Assembly: GCA_958299035.1 (NCBI GenBank)
Contig: CATQJL010000001.1
Coordinates: 104,045,661 to 104,109,660, forward strand
DNA length: 64,000 nt
Reading direction: 5' to 3'
From: Cylicocyclus nassatus
Taxonomy: Eukaryota > Nematoda > Chromadorea > Rhabditida > Strongylidae
The notes under the pieces are model-generated. The model was not told the DNA's origin. It saw only the letters and a list, made by a program, of their open reading frames with translations, and searched no databases. The number at the start of each line of letters is the position of its first letter. Within the stretch, counting starts at the first letter, position 1. Below, one piece after another: positions 34,824-47,647 of the stretch. The position numbers and the translations under genes were made by a program.

Positions 34824-35195
34824 TGTCTAGGGGTGTATGTGATATGGCGCTCGTTTTGGCAGCCGACATTCCCAGTTTACTACAGCGAAATTTTCAGAAT
34901 TTTGCCAATACACCAGGAATTGTAACTAAGGACAATTACTCAGAATCCGAAAATAGCAAGTTGAATCTGAACTTAATTTGTGTTTCTCCCAGTTAGTAAC
35001 AATCGATCGATACGCGCCGACCGTCTCCTGGTGTCTAATGGGGGAGGGGGGGGGAGGGACGACTATAAAATGGAGCCGGACAGAATGAGACTACTTAGGC
35101 AAAGCTTGCACAAGCTCAATCAAATAACTGTTTTTCCAACAATGTTACCCTAACTTTCCTGTGATAAACCTTTCTTGGCATTTATAAATCACTTA
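34824..35195. other. Flank of the pseudogene copy, nothing else recognised
   Basis: Between the 6.3 kb element and the first recognisable gene-copy sequence. Contains a G-rich run near 35040. Confidence 0.4.
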
Positions 35196-36616
35196 CACCA
35201 ACATTATAGCCTTCTTGATTATTCATGTTGTAAGCATCGCCTCCATTCTGACCATCCACTCCATTCATATTCACTACACCGTTAACATTGGGGGGGGGGC
35301 AAACGAGCACGGGGTCATGGTCGGTTCTGATTGGTGCCTAAACGTTTTTTATGAAAATTTGTCCAGTGCACACTTGAGATTTTCACTTGCTGCATATTAT
35401 AAGTATATCTGTAATTATCATTTCCATTATAGTATCTTTTCTGGTTAGGCATATTTTGACCAAAGACACCAGCACGAACTCCTTCAACCACTCCTTTGGC
35501 CACTCCACGAGTGTTAACAACGCCAACAGCGGCGTTGCTCACTTGATTAAATAAATTGCCAGCTAAGTTACCGGTGACGTTACGTGTAGCTTCTAAAAAA
35601 TTTCCATTAGAGTTCAATGCGAAATATGAAAAATGCATCTTACTAGGGTACCCTTGAAGATTGATCTACTTGGAATCACTACCATCTCCACCATATGCGG
35701 TTGTAAGATGATTGCAGTTGAAGTAATACGTCTCGAACGCGCTGATTCTGCAATTGCACAACATTTGTACTAGAATCTAAATTGGCTCAATAAACCTGCT
35801 CTATCGTATTAGTCTGTGCATAAGTTCGCCATTCTGGTACAAATAAATAGATATAGACACATTTGACAATGTTCAGCAGCTTACTTCCGAGCACCGGATC
35901 TCTGTGACCCGGCAAGCAGAATTCGTAGCGATCGGAGCACTTACGGTCCAAACATGGGGAAAATCAACGAACAGGGTTCCCAGACTGGCTGACTAACTTT
36001 CTATTGATTCCTGCATACTCCAATTGGAAACAGGAGTTCCGGCATACTCCAGTTGGACCCAGGCAAGCCCCTTCGCATTCTTTGATTGGTTTGCTGAACA
36101 TCTGCTGCCCAATAATACTTATAGGAGATGGTAGTTAATTCCATTTTTCGTGCCATCCTTGAGTTTGAGAAATGCAGAAAACTATCTCGTCAAAATTGGA
36201 AATATCAAAACCAAAAGATCATGCCCTTTTCTCTCCCTCCCCCCCCCCCCTACCCTCCTCCTCCAGAATGGGAGGCAAAATTTTTGAAATCAGCCGACAG
36301 AAACGCAAAATTGTGCAGTCTTGTCTTTACTGGTAAAAAATTAATTTTACAAATTTCTTCAAACATTTAAATCAGCTTTATAAGAAAAATGGCCCTTGCC
36401 GGCTCTTTCTTACAATTTCGATGTTACAGCTCAGAAATTTCGAAGCGTTGTCAACCCATTGCTCATTATACAAAAATATTTTGTTGCTCCTTTCCCCATT
36501 CCGGAATTATTCTAAGATCGCCACTGCTACATACTCATATATTACGTAGCATTGAATACTGTTGCGTAGAGCGTGTCACGTTGACTGTTCAATCGGTATT
36601 ATTGGGTTGGCTTATA

Positions 36617-37601
36617 TTAGGCTGACGCATCAAAATTGGTACAGACCGCAATAATCTGGAATAATCCTATATTCTAAATAGGTTTCGATATTAGATATGG
36701 CTAGATTAGCTAGGTTTGCTCTATCATTAGATAGAGCAAACCTAGCTATACAAGACATTGCTCAGATATCTGCACCAGCTTTGATCTACGCGAAGTTTTG
36801 AGCCGAAAACTGAAAAAACCATGTGTTTGAAAACCTTAAGACCAATCACAACAAAATTGTAACTTCGTTCAAAAAGCTCCTATAAAATTTCTTTCTTGCT
36901 CACGCGTAGACATTCCACGTAAGACATCTATTGCGGTTGCTGCATTTTTTTCCAGCTAGACGATGAGAAAACCAAGTTTTTCATGTTTTTGCCAAATTAG
37001 TGCTGAGATGTTCTAGCACTGACAGTTGTATAGTACATGCCTTTAGCAGTGAAACTTTACATTTTCAGCCTTCTAGATCTGCTAGTTCACGAGAAAGATG
37101 AATCCAGCTCTCCTTATCCGAATTTTTCTTGCATAGCTGTTAAAAATTCGATATTTCTCGCAAACCAACTGCCGTAAAAAGCTGAAAGTTCACATTCGCG
37201 CTTCTAAGGTCCTATAATATACAAATATCAGTGCTAGAACATCTCAGCAGGTTTAGAAAAACATGAAAAACTTCGTTTTCTCAATTTTTCTAGCTAAGAG
37301 AAAAATACAGCATGCAAGGAAAGATGTTTTATACGAAATGACAATGCTTGAGCAAGTTAGAATTTGAAGATTTTTCTGCATGGAGTTCCAATTTTTTCTT
37401 GGTTTTTTGAGGCGCTTGGATCTTTTTCGTTTTTGGCCTCAATCTTCGTTTGGATCAAAGCTGCTGCAAAACTTCAAGCAATATCTTGTAGAGCTAGGTT
37501 TGCTCTATCTAATGATATATCGAATCCCATTTGGGATATAGGATTTTTCCGGATTATTGTGGTCTGTACCTATTTTGATGCAGGATTATGCATCAGTCTA
37601 A
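36617..37601. mobile_element. Tc1/mariner-type fold-back element (985 bp)
   Basis: The ends TTAGGCTGACGCATCAA and, inverted, TTAGACTGATGCATAAT are flanked by TA on both sides. The arms pair through most of the element (GGTACAGACCGCAATAATC and its mate, GTGCTAGAACATCTCAG and its mate). Shares the GATAGAGCAAA...AGCT motif next to the ends with the elements at 44830 and 46440. Confidence 0.8.
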
Positions 37602-40150
37602 TAAATAAGTTTATTTTGACATGAAACTTCAAAGCTCTATAACAATTGGAGTAGCGGTTACCCAGCTGAGATTTTTTGTGTGGAGGTAGTTGCAAGCTCC
37701 TACTCCCACATATCAGATACCCGAATCTTCCATTGAAAGTAGATGGCAATTATGCCCTTATGTGGCTAGTCTTACAAAAAAGACTTTTTTGATTTTCTGA
37801 ATCTATTCTCAGCCTGTAGAGAGTGCATAGACAGGTAATTTCTTCATTGAATACATACAACCTCTGGCTATACGGCTACCTTCGATGGTGATTGTGAACT
37901 GCTGTCTGTAAATTACTGCCGCCAAAAGTATGAGAATTTCCTCGCATTTGCGCGCGGAGGACAATTTTTGAACAGTCAGGATCGATTGAATTTGCACACC
38001 TATGGCTATGCTTTGTGAATATCAAATTTACCTTTTACCATTTTTGGAGCCTGTTTTTTTTCAAAATTGGATGAAAAATTCTGGTTTTTTAACTTCCCTG
38101 CACCATTTCGTCTTCAGGAAAAAATAATTTATGGTCAAGAAATGTTGACGATTTGATTCTCCTTGATTTCACTCTTTTCAGAGATACGACACTTATACAT
38201 ATATTTATGTGCAGTATTTCAAAAAAATTTTGGAAACAACCGATTAGCCAACCTAATAGTCTACTAGTAATCAATCATTCAACTGCTCTCAAATCCTGGG
38301 ACCGCCACTGATTAATGCAAAAATAATGGCCGTTTTGTTAATTTTCATTTTGACGTTGTGTCAAACAGTCCTCCTTTTTTCACCGTTCCTTTTTAGACGG
38401 AAAAGAAGGTGGAAAAAAATGGTCTGTATGCTTGTATAGAACACTTTTGGAAAACATATATTCTAAAAAAATTTAAACTTTGTAAAAAAAACCTGTCTGA
38501 GGGTCACATCACAATCTCAAACGCAAAAAATTTCTTTTGGGCTCTTTTTTTTAAGCGGAAACACAAATAATCCGAACAAGTTGGCATAATAACTAGAGCT
38601 CATTAGGGCGTCCAATCTGGTCATGGTCACTTCTTAAAAAACACAAGCTTGAATTCTATTTAGCATTTCTCAAAAATTAACCCTCACATCCTTCTTTCAA
38701 CGCAAATTTCTTCACATGGAAAACGATTGAAAATGTCCTAGCAAGGCCTGTTTGGATAAAGTGCATGTTCTTTGCCATTCTCTAGGCATCGGACGCGTGC
38801 TGGTGAGTTTTCTTGCCGGAAATGGCTCTCGACAGTGCGTGCACATAACCCTACCAGCACCTCACCACTGACTTGTAACGATTTGCAGGCTTGGAATTTG
38901 GCCAGCGGTCAATCTTTGAAGGTCTGGGTAGGCTCATTTGGAAAAGCGAGACGTCCTCGACAATACAGTATGCAAAAGAGGTAAGTTTTAAAAATCCTGA
39001 AAATAAATGGGTTGAAAAAGCGCATTTCAGTGGTGATTGGAGTGAAGGCTCTTATCGACACTAAGACAGCCTTGGAACTTTGAACTCGAATTATCACATG
39101 AATGTTATCAGTTTTGAATCTTTAGGAACAAACTGGTAATAACGAAAGGAGCTCTGCTTGGCCTTGGTTGCAAGATATTTAGTGTACCACTAGCTGCGCT
39201 TATTTAACCCATTCTCTGTATCTAAAGAATTTCTTGCACTCCCATCATTTGCACTTTTTATCGCGTCAGAAAAGTCTCGCTCTTTCGAATAAGCTTAGAG
39301 GCTCAAAAATTTATTCTAGATGAGCATGAGCTACAAGCTTGCAAATAAAAGAGCGGTACAAGTCAGTAATGAGGTGCGGGCGGAATTATGTACATCCACT
39401 GCCAAGAGCCATTTCCAGGAAAGAAACTCACCATTACACGTCCGTGCATAGATTGCAAAGGGCATTCATTTTATCAGAACATCTTTGTTAGGACGTTTTC
39501 AATCGACTTTCATGTGAAAAAAATTGCTTTGAAGGAAGGATTTCAGAGTTGGTTTCTGAAAAATGCAAAGTAAATTCCAATAGAACTAACCGTAACCAAG
39601 CTGTAGCTCCTGATGAGCTCTATATAGCAGTATGCTTAGCTGTTTGGATTACTTGTGTTCCCCCTTCAAAAGAAGAAATTAAAAGAAAATTTTTGCGTTC
39701 TATGAATTGCTAGCCGCGACACTGTGACGACGTGGCCTGGGACGAGTATTTTTGAAGGATGTTTTTAATTTTTTGGAATGCGTGTTTTCCAGAGAGCGTT
39801 AATGGGTAATTGTAGCTCTTGAAGAGCTCCATCTCTGCATTGCGATCTTTTCTTCTCATCTATATTTGTCCAAAAATGACATTGACAATTTAAAATTGCA
39901 ATTTTTAGTGGATCAAAATGATCACTACGAAATTTCAGTCTTTTAAAAAAAATTTCATATATCGATTACCAAACAATGCCTTGTTCATTCAAAAAGTCTA
40001 CATTAATGGAAATTAAAACACAAAAATTTCGACTTTGCAGAAAAAAGAGAGAAAGCGACATCGAATATTGTATGACTCAAGACAGGCACTCGAGTACTTC
40101 ATCACTGAACAAATCTTCTCAGTATCATTTGTATGCAAATGAACAAAAAG
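37602..40150. other. Long gene-free stretch
   Basis: AT-rich DNA with only short ORFs lacking signal peptides, splice context or motifs (for example 38772-38984 +, 39388-39573 +). I see no gene, repeat family or RNA here. Confidence 0.5.
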
Positions 40151-40164
40151 CCTTTTCCTTTTGT

Positions 40165-42490
40165 CCATATCTTCGATACATGGAGCCTTGTACTCTGCGA
40201 CCATCACTTCCCCACAATAAAGAATACCTTTACCAGAATGAAGAAAAAAAATCTGAAGCCATAAGGGGCGAAGTCTGGGTTTCAAGCTTATGACTATATC
40301 GGAATGAACGTGAATGAAGGAAGTTCATGAGTAGCATCTTTGAAATATCAAAGCAAAATTGAAAACTTGCGTCTTATAGCCTTTTTGCTAAAAACGATGT
40401 TTTGTATGATTTCATAGAAATCAGGACAACATTTCTCAACAAACATCTTTTTACTACAACTGAGCCTCAAAAACTCACTAATTGGAGTTCGACAAAAAAG
40501 GGAAACTGCGCTTAATTTACGCAGAGGGTAGCGCACAAAAATGCTGGCTTACCTCTTTGAGCAGTGATTTTCTTCGCTTTCGACGTCGTCAGTGCCTCTT
40601 CGTGCCATGACGATCAGATTGAAAGCAGGAACGAATGTCCCGTCGGCTCTGATCTTTGTCCTCTGCTCATCTGCGCCCCATGTGTTGCGCGCTACCTCCG
40701 CTAGCGGGTCACGGAGCATTTGGCTCTGGTGCCCACTTCTCGTTTGTCCTACCCAACTCTAGCTTGTTTATCATATTATAGCTCTTGATCTCTACTTTCA
40801 CCCTGACAATGTTGCAAAACCTCAATTTTTGATTTGAACGAAAAATCTGAAAAATCTTGTTTTCGAAAATTTCTCGTTTTTCCCCAGCTTGCGGAAAAAT
40901 CACCTTAGGTTACCCTTTTATAAAACGACACCTGAATTTGAATAAGCCTGAAACGCTGAATCCAAATATCTTGTTTCTAGCTGCGAAGCGTTATTTTGAA
41001 CGGAATTATGGGCTTATTCCTGTGCAGAATTTGGATGCCAATCGATTTACAGAAATTACGGCATCAACATTCAGAGGTAGTGCACATGCATAATGCTCCC
41101 TATGAGCACCAAAAGACTTGACTTGATGTTATTTCAGTACTCCAGCAGCTTTTTTAAGCAGATTTTTACTTATAAGCTAAATTCCCAGGTTCAGTAGTGC
41201 GTCAACGGCGCTTACTAGGAACGCTCGTAACTCTTTTCAATGACGCTTCGCAGCTAGAAACAATAAATTTAGACTCACAAGGGAGGTCGGATCAGTCGAA
41301 GTAGCCTTTCCAAATGGGTCACATACTATTTTGAAGAGCGTTGAACGCTGATTCCGAATCTGTCTTCGTTATCTGCCGAGCGCCTTTGAACGCCGAGTTA
41401 TAAATGTTTTTTGAAGCGAAAAATGAACGCAGAATTCAAGTAAAATTAACTATTACGTACTTTTCAGCGTCTAAATAGAGCAACATGCAGTATGAGTGAT
41501 TTGGACAGGAGGTATCCTCTGAAATGGAGTGCTCTGATAACCAACATTGGATCATTTGAGCAATTCTGACGAATTTTGCTCTAATTACGCATTCAGTTTT
41601 TCAACACAAAGAACGCTCATAACTCGGCGTCCAGAGGCGCTCGGCAGATAAAGAAGACAGATTCGGAATCAGCGTTCGCTCTTCAGAATAGTATATGACC
41701 CATTTGGAAAGGCCACTTCGACTGACTCGACCTCCCTTGTCAGCATTCCAAGCTGATTCCGATTTTGTGTGCCGGTCATCAAAAGGCCTACCTAAGGTGC
41801 CTTCCCTTTTAGTTCTTTTCGCGCTCCTTTCATAAATCTTTCTCTCTTTCCATATGTAGGCAACGTCGCTGAGCTAACTTCTTCGATTGTGGTGAAATAT
41901 TTGATAAAAAGCTTATACATTCAGATTCGACGGTGTTTTTTTTCGATCGGAAACTACGAGAAGAGGCAAAGTTCGAAAGACGCATTAAAAACTACCCTCT
42001 GATTCATCGAGAGTGACGGGTAGAATAGCGACCTGCTCTCTAATCACTCCTTAGGCTTGATTAGCGATCCAAGCCCCGCCTTCCTTCGCCACTCTCTATG
42101 GATCAAGGAGTAGATCGGCTTTAACGTGCATTTCGATAAAACAAAATTTACGCTTTCAGAATTGATTTTTATCTTCTCGCTGATAATCACCACTTCCGAG
42201 ACATATCAGACACAAAGAAGAGATAAGGCGTTTTCCTTGTTTTCCCCGTGTCGTGGATTGCTTCATCTTGAAGCGAAAACCTGCAATTTGGAATGCTGCC
42301 AAATGAAAAATCTCAAACTTATTGCGGCTTTTATCCGATTTCCAAGAGTTTCTTCCGCTTATGCTAATTGTTTTGTATTGTCTTCTCTTCTCTGATTTTC
42401 TATAAACTACCTTCACTTTTCATGGTGGGCAGATATCCAGACAATTATCACTTTTGACGCTCTATCCTAGGCTAAAGAAGGCATGCTCCT
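40165..42490. repeat. Dispersed 1.45 kb repeat, copy 3, with insertions
   Basis: Landmarks CTTCGATACATGGAGCC (40173), CCCGTCGGCTCTGATC, TGACAATGTTGC (40803) and GGCAACGTCGCTGAGC (41860) match copies 1 and 2. A 0.9 kb insertion (about 40901-41799) accounts for the extra length. Confidence 0.7.
40901..41799. mobile_element. Inserted element with CACCTTAGGT ends, containing fold-backs
   Basis: CACCTTAGGT at the left matches the inverted right end CACCTTAGGT. Inside, 40971-40990 pairs with 41244-41262 (CTAGCTGCGAAGCG). The stretch 41278-41739 is a second fold-back with arms of about 190 bp (CAAGGGAGGTCG ends, GCGCTCGGCAGATAA internal). Class unknown; no target duplication seen. Confidence 0.55.
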
Positions 42491-42826
42491 AAGACTACGA
42501 ATTCTTCAAATTGGGAAGTGCTTTTACATTTGCGACAAGTAAGTAACAAGCAATGCAACTTTGTTCCCATCTGCCAAAGTCGATCGATTCCTCCTCTTAA
42601 ATCTGCCATAAGAAACATCTCATGTCCAACAAAAAAAAAAGAAGAACATCGTAAATCATACCAAAATCATACGACAAATCCTATAAGAATTTCAAATCTC
42701 AATTAGTCGCTAAAACTCTTGGCACAGGATACTTTTTTGCATGTCTCCATACTCTTTGATGTTCTCGAGTAGCTTTTATCCATTGCCAAAAAATAACAGA
42801 GGATACCATTACCGAAAAAATAAAAG
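42491..42826. other. Intergenic DNA, nothing recognised
   Basis: No supported feature. Confidence 0.4.
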
Positions 42827-43321
42827 TTACTAGCTGGCTTACCCGGCTCCGCCGTATGTTCCGAATAGAAAATTCCATTTCTTAACCAATCCGGAACTTG
42901 GCACACATACATTTTGGGCCCCGGCGGATGTCACAGTCCACTTTTCGTTATCGATCGATGTCGATTTTATCGATTTTTTGCAAAATTTGAGCTACGGGGC
43001 TGGAATTTGGCAGAGGAGTGTAATCGAGCATGCTGATCACCCCCACGGGGGTGATCAGCATGGCTCGATTATCCCCTTGTGCCAACTCCCAGCCCCGTAG
43101 CTCAAATTTTGCAAAAAATCGATAAAATGATCGATGACGAAAAGTGGCCTATGACACCCGCCGGGGCGGGCCCGATTGTATGTGTGCCAAGTTTGGTCCG
43201 GATAGGTTCAGAAATGGAATTTTCTATTCGGAACATACGTACAGACAGACAGACAGACAGACATACAGACATACAGACAGACAGACAGACAAACAGACAT
43301 TCAGCTTTATATATAAGATAA
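42827..43321. mobile_element. Fold-back repeat with (CAGA)n tail, copy 2
   Basis: Same structure and orientation as 10513-10993. The palindrome runs 42853-43239 and its centre is a perfect inverted repeat (TGATCACCCCCACGGGGGTGATCA, about 43033-43056). A CAGA tract and TTCAGCTTTATATATAAGAT follow. Confidence 0.8.
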
Positions 43322-44829
43322 TTTTTTTCATGGAATATTGATTTTCATGCAAAGTGCTCCTCTATGTGTTAACAGACACGAATTGTGATAGATCAAAGAC
43401 GTTTATTGGCAAAATTTTGACAAATTCTATCACTCTGAGGGACCCGTCATACTTCGTCGAAAAAGCCTAACAAAGCCCGAAAAAGCCGAAAAAAGCCCAA
43501 AAAACCAAAAGAAACCCGAAAAAACCCAAAAAGTCCAAAAGCGCCAAAAGAGCCGGAACGCCTTTTTCCGTTTTGACGCGAAGGCATGGTGCTGATTTTC
43601 GCAACCGAGTCTTTTTGCTTCACTTTCTGTCGTTTGCACATCTAACGTCAGAGGTCTATCATAACGTCGTTTTTGTGTTCCGGCTCTTTTGGGCTTTTTC
43701 GCTTTGTGTGCAAAGTGAAATAGCAAGTGACGAGAGTTCTATTTTCCGCAGAAATTCCATTTTTTGCCCGAAATTCAACTTTGATGATGCCACAACCGGA
43801 ATAAACCATTTTGATAGGAGGGTAGTTTCTCCTGATCTGAAAATTAAAAACTATATCGGGCTCTTCAATCTTTTCGAATTTTTTTTTTCGACAAATAATT
43901 ATTTCGAGATAAAAAAACAATAGAATAGCTCACAGTTCTAATTACTCCACGTCCAGAGTGCTTTACAAGATACTGTGCCGCTCTTGTGGGACCCTTGGGC
44001 CTGCAAAACAGTGTTGTGAAAAAATCAACTCTAAAAGTATTGTAAAAAAAACTTGCTTGGGAAGTGGAGAAACAATGGCTATTCCATTTGGAACGTATCG
44101 AAACTTGCTATATTGGTGCGTTACGTTAAGCTCTTCTTTCAACAACATTTTAGACACATTCGTGTAGCTAGAATTTCTACGCTGAAAGACAAAGATGATG
44201 TATTTGATTGATGTGCAAAATTGTTCAAACAATTGAACGTACGAAAGTTGCATTGCTTCTCCCCTTCAGTCTCAACATGAAGTTTTTATTCACTTCCCTA
44301 GTTAGCCACTTTTCGTAGGAAGTTTTCTTCATGTCCATCAATCGGACAGAGTACGCAGGCATCATGATCTACAATACTGTTTCGATATACCGTAAATTAG
44401 GTGGGTACTCACACTAAAGAGCAAGCAGAGTGACCACATCTTTGGCTAAATTACGCTCCAGAAAAAAGACATTTATAGGGACTTCGGGCTTCATCATGAG
44501 ATTAAACAATTGTGATTTGCACTTGCCATACTAATTCCGCACCGCTTCGAATTATTGACGAAATTCAATTTGCTGCTTTGCAGATTGATCACAGTAAGCA
44601 TGACCTTACCACAACCTTTGGCTTTTCATCCCAATGTGCACAGATTTTGCATTATAGCTTTTGTGTTCGCATGTATCCGAAATAGGAAAGTCGTAACAAT
44701 TACGCTTTTGGACATTTTTAGGATCAGCTTAAACGAACATACAAGTCTCTTGTTACTCTGAATCTACTGGGTTGATGCAAAGTCCCCTCGTTCGTCAATT
44801 TAAGACCATGCTTTTGTAGTTTGAAAATA
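43322..44829. other. Gene-free stretch with an A/C-biased simple tract
   Basis: 43445-43560 is a degenerate run of AAAAGCCCAAAAA-type words (both-strand ORFs there are compositional artefacts). The ORFs at 43958-44253 on both strands have no supporting features. Nothing else recognised. Confidence 0.5.
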
Positions 44830-46439
44830 TTAAGTTGTCCCATAAGTCTTTCCATTTTTGAGCTCTCGCTGTAATAAGTCATACACTTCTTATTCTAAAT
44901 AGACATCAGTGGCCGTATTCATCAACGAACCTTGAGGTTAAAATTTACCTTGAGAGCATGTCTCAAGGTAGAATTTAACCTCAAGGTAACTTTGCTATTC
45001 ACAAATCTACCTTAGGTTAAAATCTACCTGGTAGTCAGCCGAATGCTCACTGACGCTTATACAAAGCATGCCATGACGTATTAGCGGTGCATGAAATCTT
45101 CTACTGCTAGTGGTTTTCCGACTGCCATGTTGATAATGCCGTATATCCTGTAGGTGCACGTTACCATGTTTTGGCAGGAAAGTCTTCTGAGGAACTAAGC
45201 AATCATGTTTCAACATGATTGGACGTGGCAATTGATATAGGGTTGTCTCAAATGTTAGTACACACTTTTTAATCGTTAATATCTCTTCTCACACAAAGTC
45301 TTTCATTTAGATTCAACAGCCATCCAGTAAAGCAGGCCCGAACTTAGATTGCTGGTATGGAGCGAAGCACCTGTTCTTCATTACTGTAGTATTACAATAG
45401 AAAGTTAAAGAGGGTTTCAAACAAAGTCAAACCCTCCTTAACTTCCTATCAAATTTATATAAACTTATACATTGATGGTTGAAATTAATGTATGAATTTT
45501 GGCCCAAAATGGATACTCAGCAAGCTGAAAACCTTATCACAAGACTAAGCAGAGTCGCTGATCATGAATGTGAAGTTTCAAATTTACCAGAAGGCTTTTT
45601 TTCATAACTTATGCCAAGTAAACTGCAATTGCCTTTTCTCAGTGCTTTAAAATCTAAACCAATTGGGACGCGTAAAATCTTTCAGCAAAGTTGTCTAATT
45701 GTGTTGGCATTTCTGAAACACTGCTACACAACTTTCCAGTTTTTTGGAGGCTTTTTTTGCTGGCCTATTTCAAAATGGCGCTGTATATCTTCCTACCGAT
45801 CTTACAGCAATTTAGAGCCGTAGGTGTTTTGCTCTATACTCTTTGCTTTAAAAACCTAAGTTGAAGCCTGCACTACTGCATAGTACTTGCAGCTAAGCAA
45901 AAGGCTTTCTGAGAACAGAGTTACTAACGATCGAAGAGTGAGTACTTACTTTTGGGACACCGTGTACATTAGGAAGAAGAAAACAATTCATGGCCATCAG
46001 AGTATAAGTAGAGTTAGAACTGAGCTGTATCATATGAAACGCAAATACCGCAAAGATTCACATAAGTTTACAAAATTTTTACACAACTCTATTTCACCCT
46101 TATAGTTTAGTATGTAAAACTTTGGTCGCAAAACTCCTCCTCGCCTCTTTGTTAGAATCCGGAACAGTGCGACGCCGGTCCTTTTAAGGAGGGAATTGTC
46201 CAATCGAACAACCTACGCAACTGACGAGATCAAGTGGGAAATCATAAAAATCGACAGTGGCAAAGGCGAAGTCGTTTCACGGGTGTCTATTTGCCACCGT
46301 CGTGCTGGTCTCTGATACCGTGTTAAAGGGCTTAGAACGCTGATGCCACTGCTTTCCTTAGCTGCGAAATTTTTGGACAAAGCATGAGCGTTGGAGCGGA
46401 AATTGGATGTGCAAGTAGGACAAAAATGGTCGCAATATA

Positions 46440-47415
46440 TTAGGTTGTCTCATAATTAATGCATGCTTCTATTTGCTTCCTTTAACAAAGCAACCATTGC
46501 ACATCCAATTTCCGCTCCAACGCTCAGACTCAACCCAACAAAGGGTAAGGGGTACCATTCGATAGAGCAAAGCAAGCTCTACAAGATGGCACTCATATCT
46601 TTGCGCCATGCTCGATCCACGGAGAGTTCGAACTCAAAATCTAAAGATTTCCAAATGCCCAAAAAATCGAAAAAAAAAATCAGATCTTCGTCTAAATAAT
46701 TTCTACGGACCTCGCACTCGCTCACATCAATACTATCGATATCTGGTATCCATATGTGCGATTGTCGTATTTTCTCCTTGACTAGAAACTGAAAAAAACG
46801 AAAATTTTTCTGATTTTCTCGAAGCAATGCTGAGCCGTTTTTGCATATGTAGTTCTATACTACAAGCCTGGGTAAGTATAACTGTAGGTTTTCAGCCCAT
46901 TCCAAGCGGTGGTTTTCGAAAAATAACGAATTCGGATTTTTTCGTTTCATTTTCAGTGCTAAAATCGACATTTCTCGAAAAGTACCGCTCGAAATAGGCA
47001 GAAAACCTACAGTTATGCTTACCTAGGCTTGTAGTATAGAACTACATATGCAAAACGGCTCAGCATTGCTTTGAAAATCAGGGAAATTTTCGTTTTCTCA
47101 CTTTCTAGTCAAGGAAAAAATACGACAATCGCACATATGGATATCAGATATCGATAGTATTGATGTGAGAGAGTGGGAAGTCCGTAGAAATTATTTGGAC
47201 GAAGATCTGATTTTTCTCGATTTTGGGCATTTGGAAATTCTTAGATTTTGAGTTCGAACTCTCCGTGGATCGAGCATGGCGCAAAGATATGAGAGCCATC
47301 TTGTAGAGCTTGCTTTGTTCTATCGAACAGTACCCCTTACCCTTTGTTGGGTTGAGTCTGGCTGCCTTGTTAAAGCAAGCAAATAAAAACGTGCATTAAT
47401 TATGAGACAACCTAA
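46440..47415. mobile_element. Mariner-type fold-back element (976 bp), innermost
   Basis: Perfect TTAGGTTGTCTCATAATTAA ends with TA on each side. The arms pair over about 450 bp each, including GATAGAGCAAAGCAAGCTCT and its mate. The left arm carries a 29-bp insertion at 46497-46525 copied in inverse from 46386-46414 outside the element. Confidence 0.85.
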
Positions 47416-47647
47416 TATTTTCTAGCGCTTCAATGGAGCAAGGATAATCATTAAAGACTTTATTTAACAGATACTCCAATGATCAAATAGTAGGAAACTA
47501 AGTTTTGCAACTCATTTAATGCTTTCCTCTCCCTCGACATAGGCACTTGAATTTTGCGATTGTGTAGGCTGTGACGTAAGCTACAAGCGCAGCTGCTGTT
47601 CTGCCATATTCTAGTTTCAAAATGAGGGTTAAGCTAGGTATATAGTA

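Larger units (their letters stand above)
23380..36480 (-). pseudogene. Degenerate copy of the BRICHOS-like membrane-protein gene, split by three elements
   Basis: Exons in minus-strand order match 54523-56967: 36128-36180 and 35640-36080 (Cys-rich exons), 35395-35640 (the VTGNLAGN exon, still open), 35200-35310, 25494-25600, 23975-24045, 23575-23700 and 23380-23505. The last exon has an in-frame TAG at 23451-23453. The VTGNLAGN exon has lost its donor (GCAAGT for GTAAGT near 35390). Three insertions break the locus at 24129-25485, 25998-28442 and about 28513-34823. The exons encoding the membrane anchor and BRICHOS core are not seen; similarity ends at about 36480, close to another element. 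Gene order with the adjacent His-rich gene is the same as at the intact locus. Confidence 0.8.

Noticed and set aside
43430..43923. Overlapping ORFs on both strands, one hydrophobic and Phe-rich
   Set aside because: They arise from the AAAAGCCC-type simple tract; composition alone explains them.
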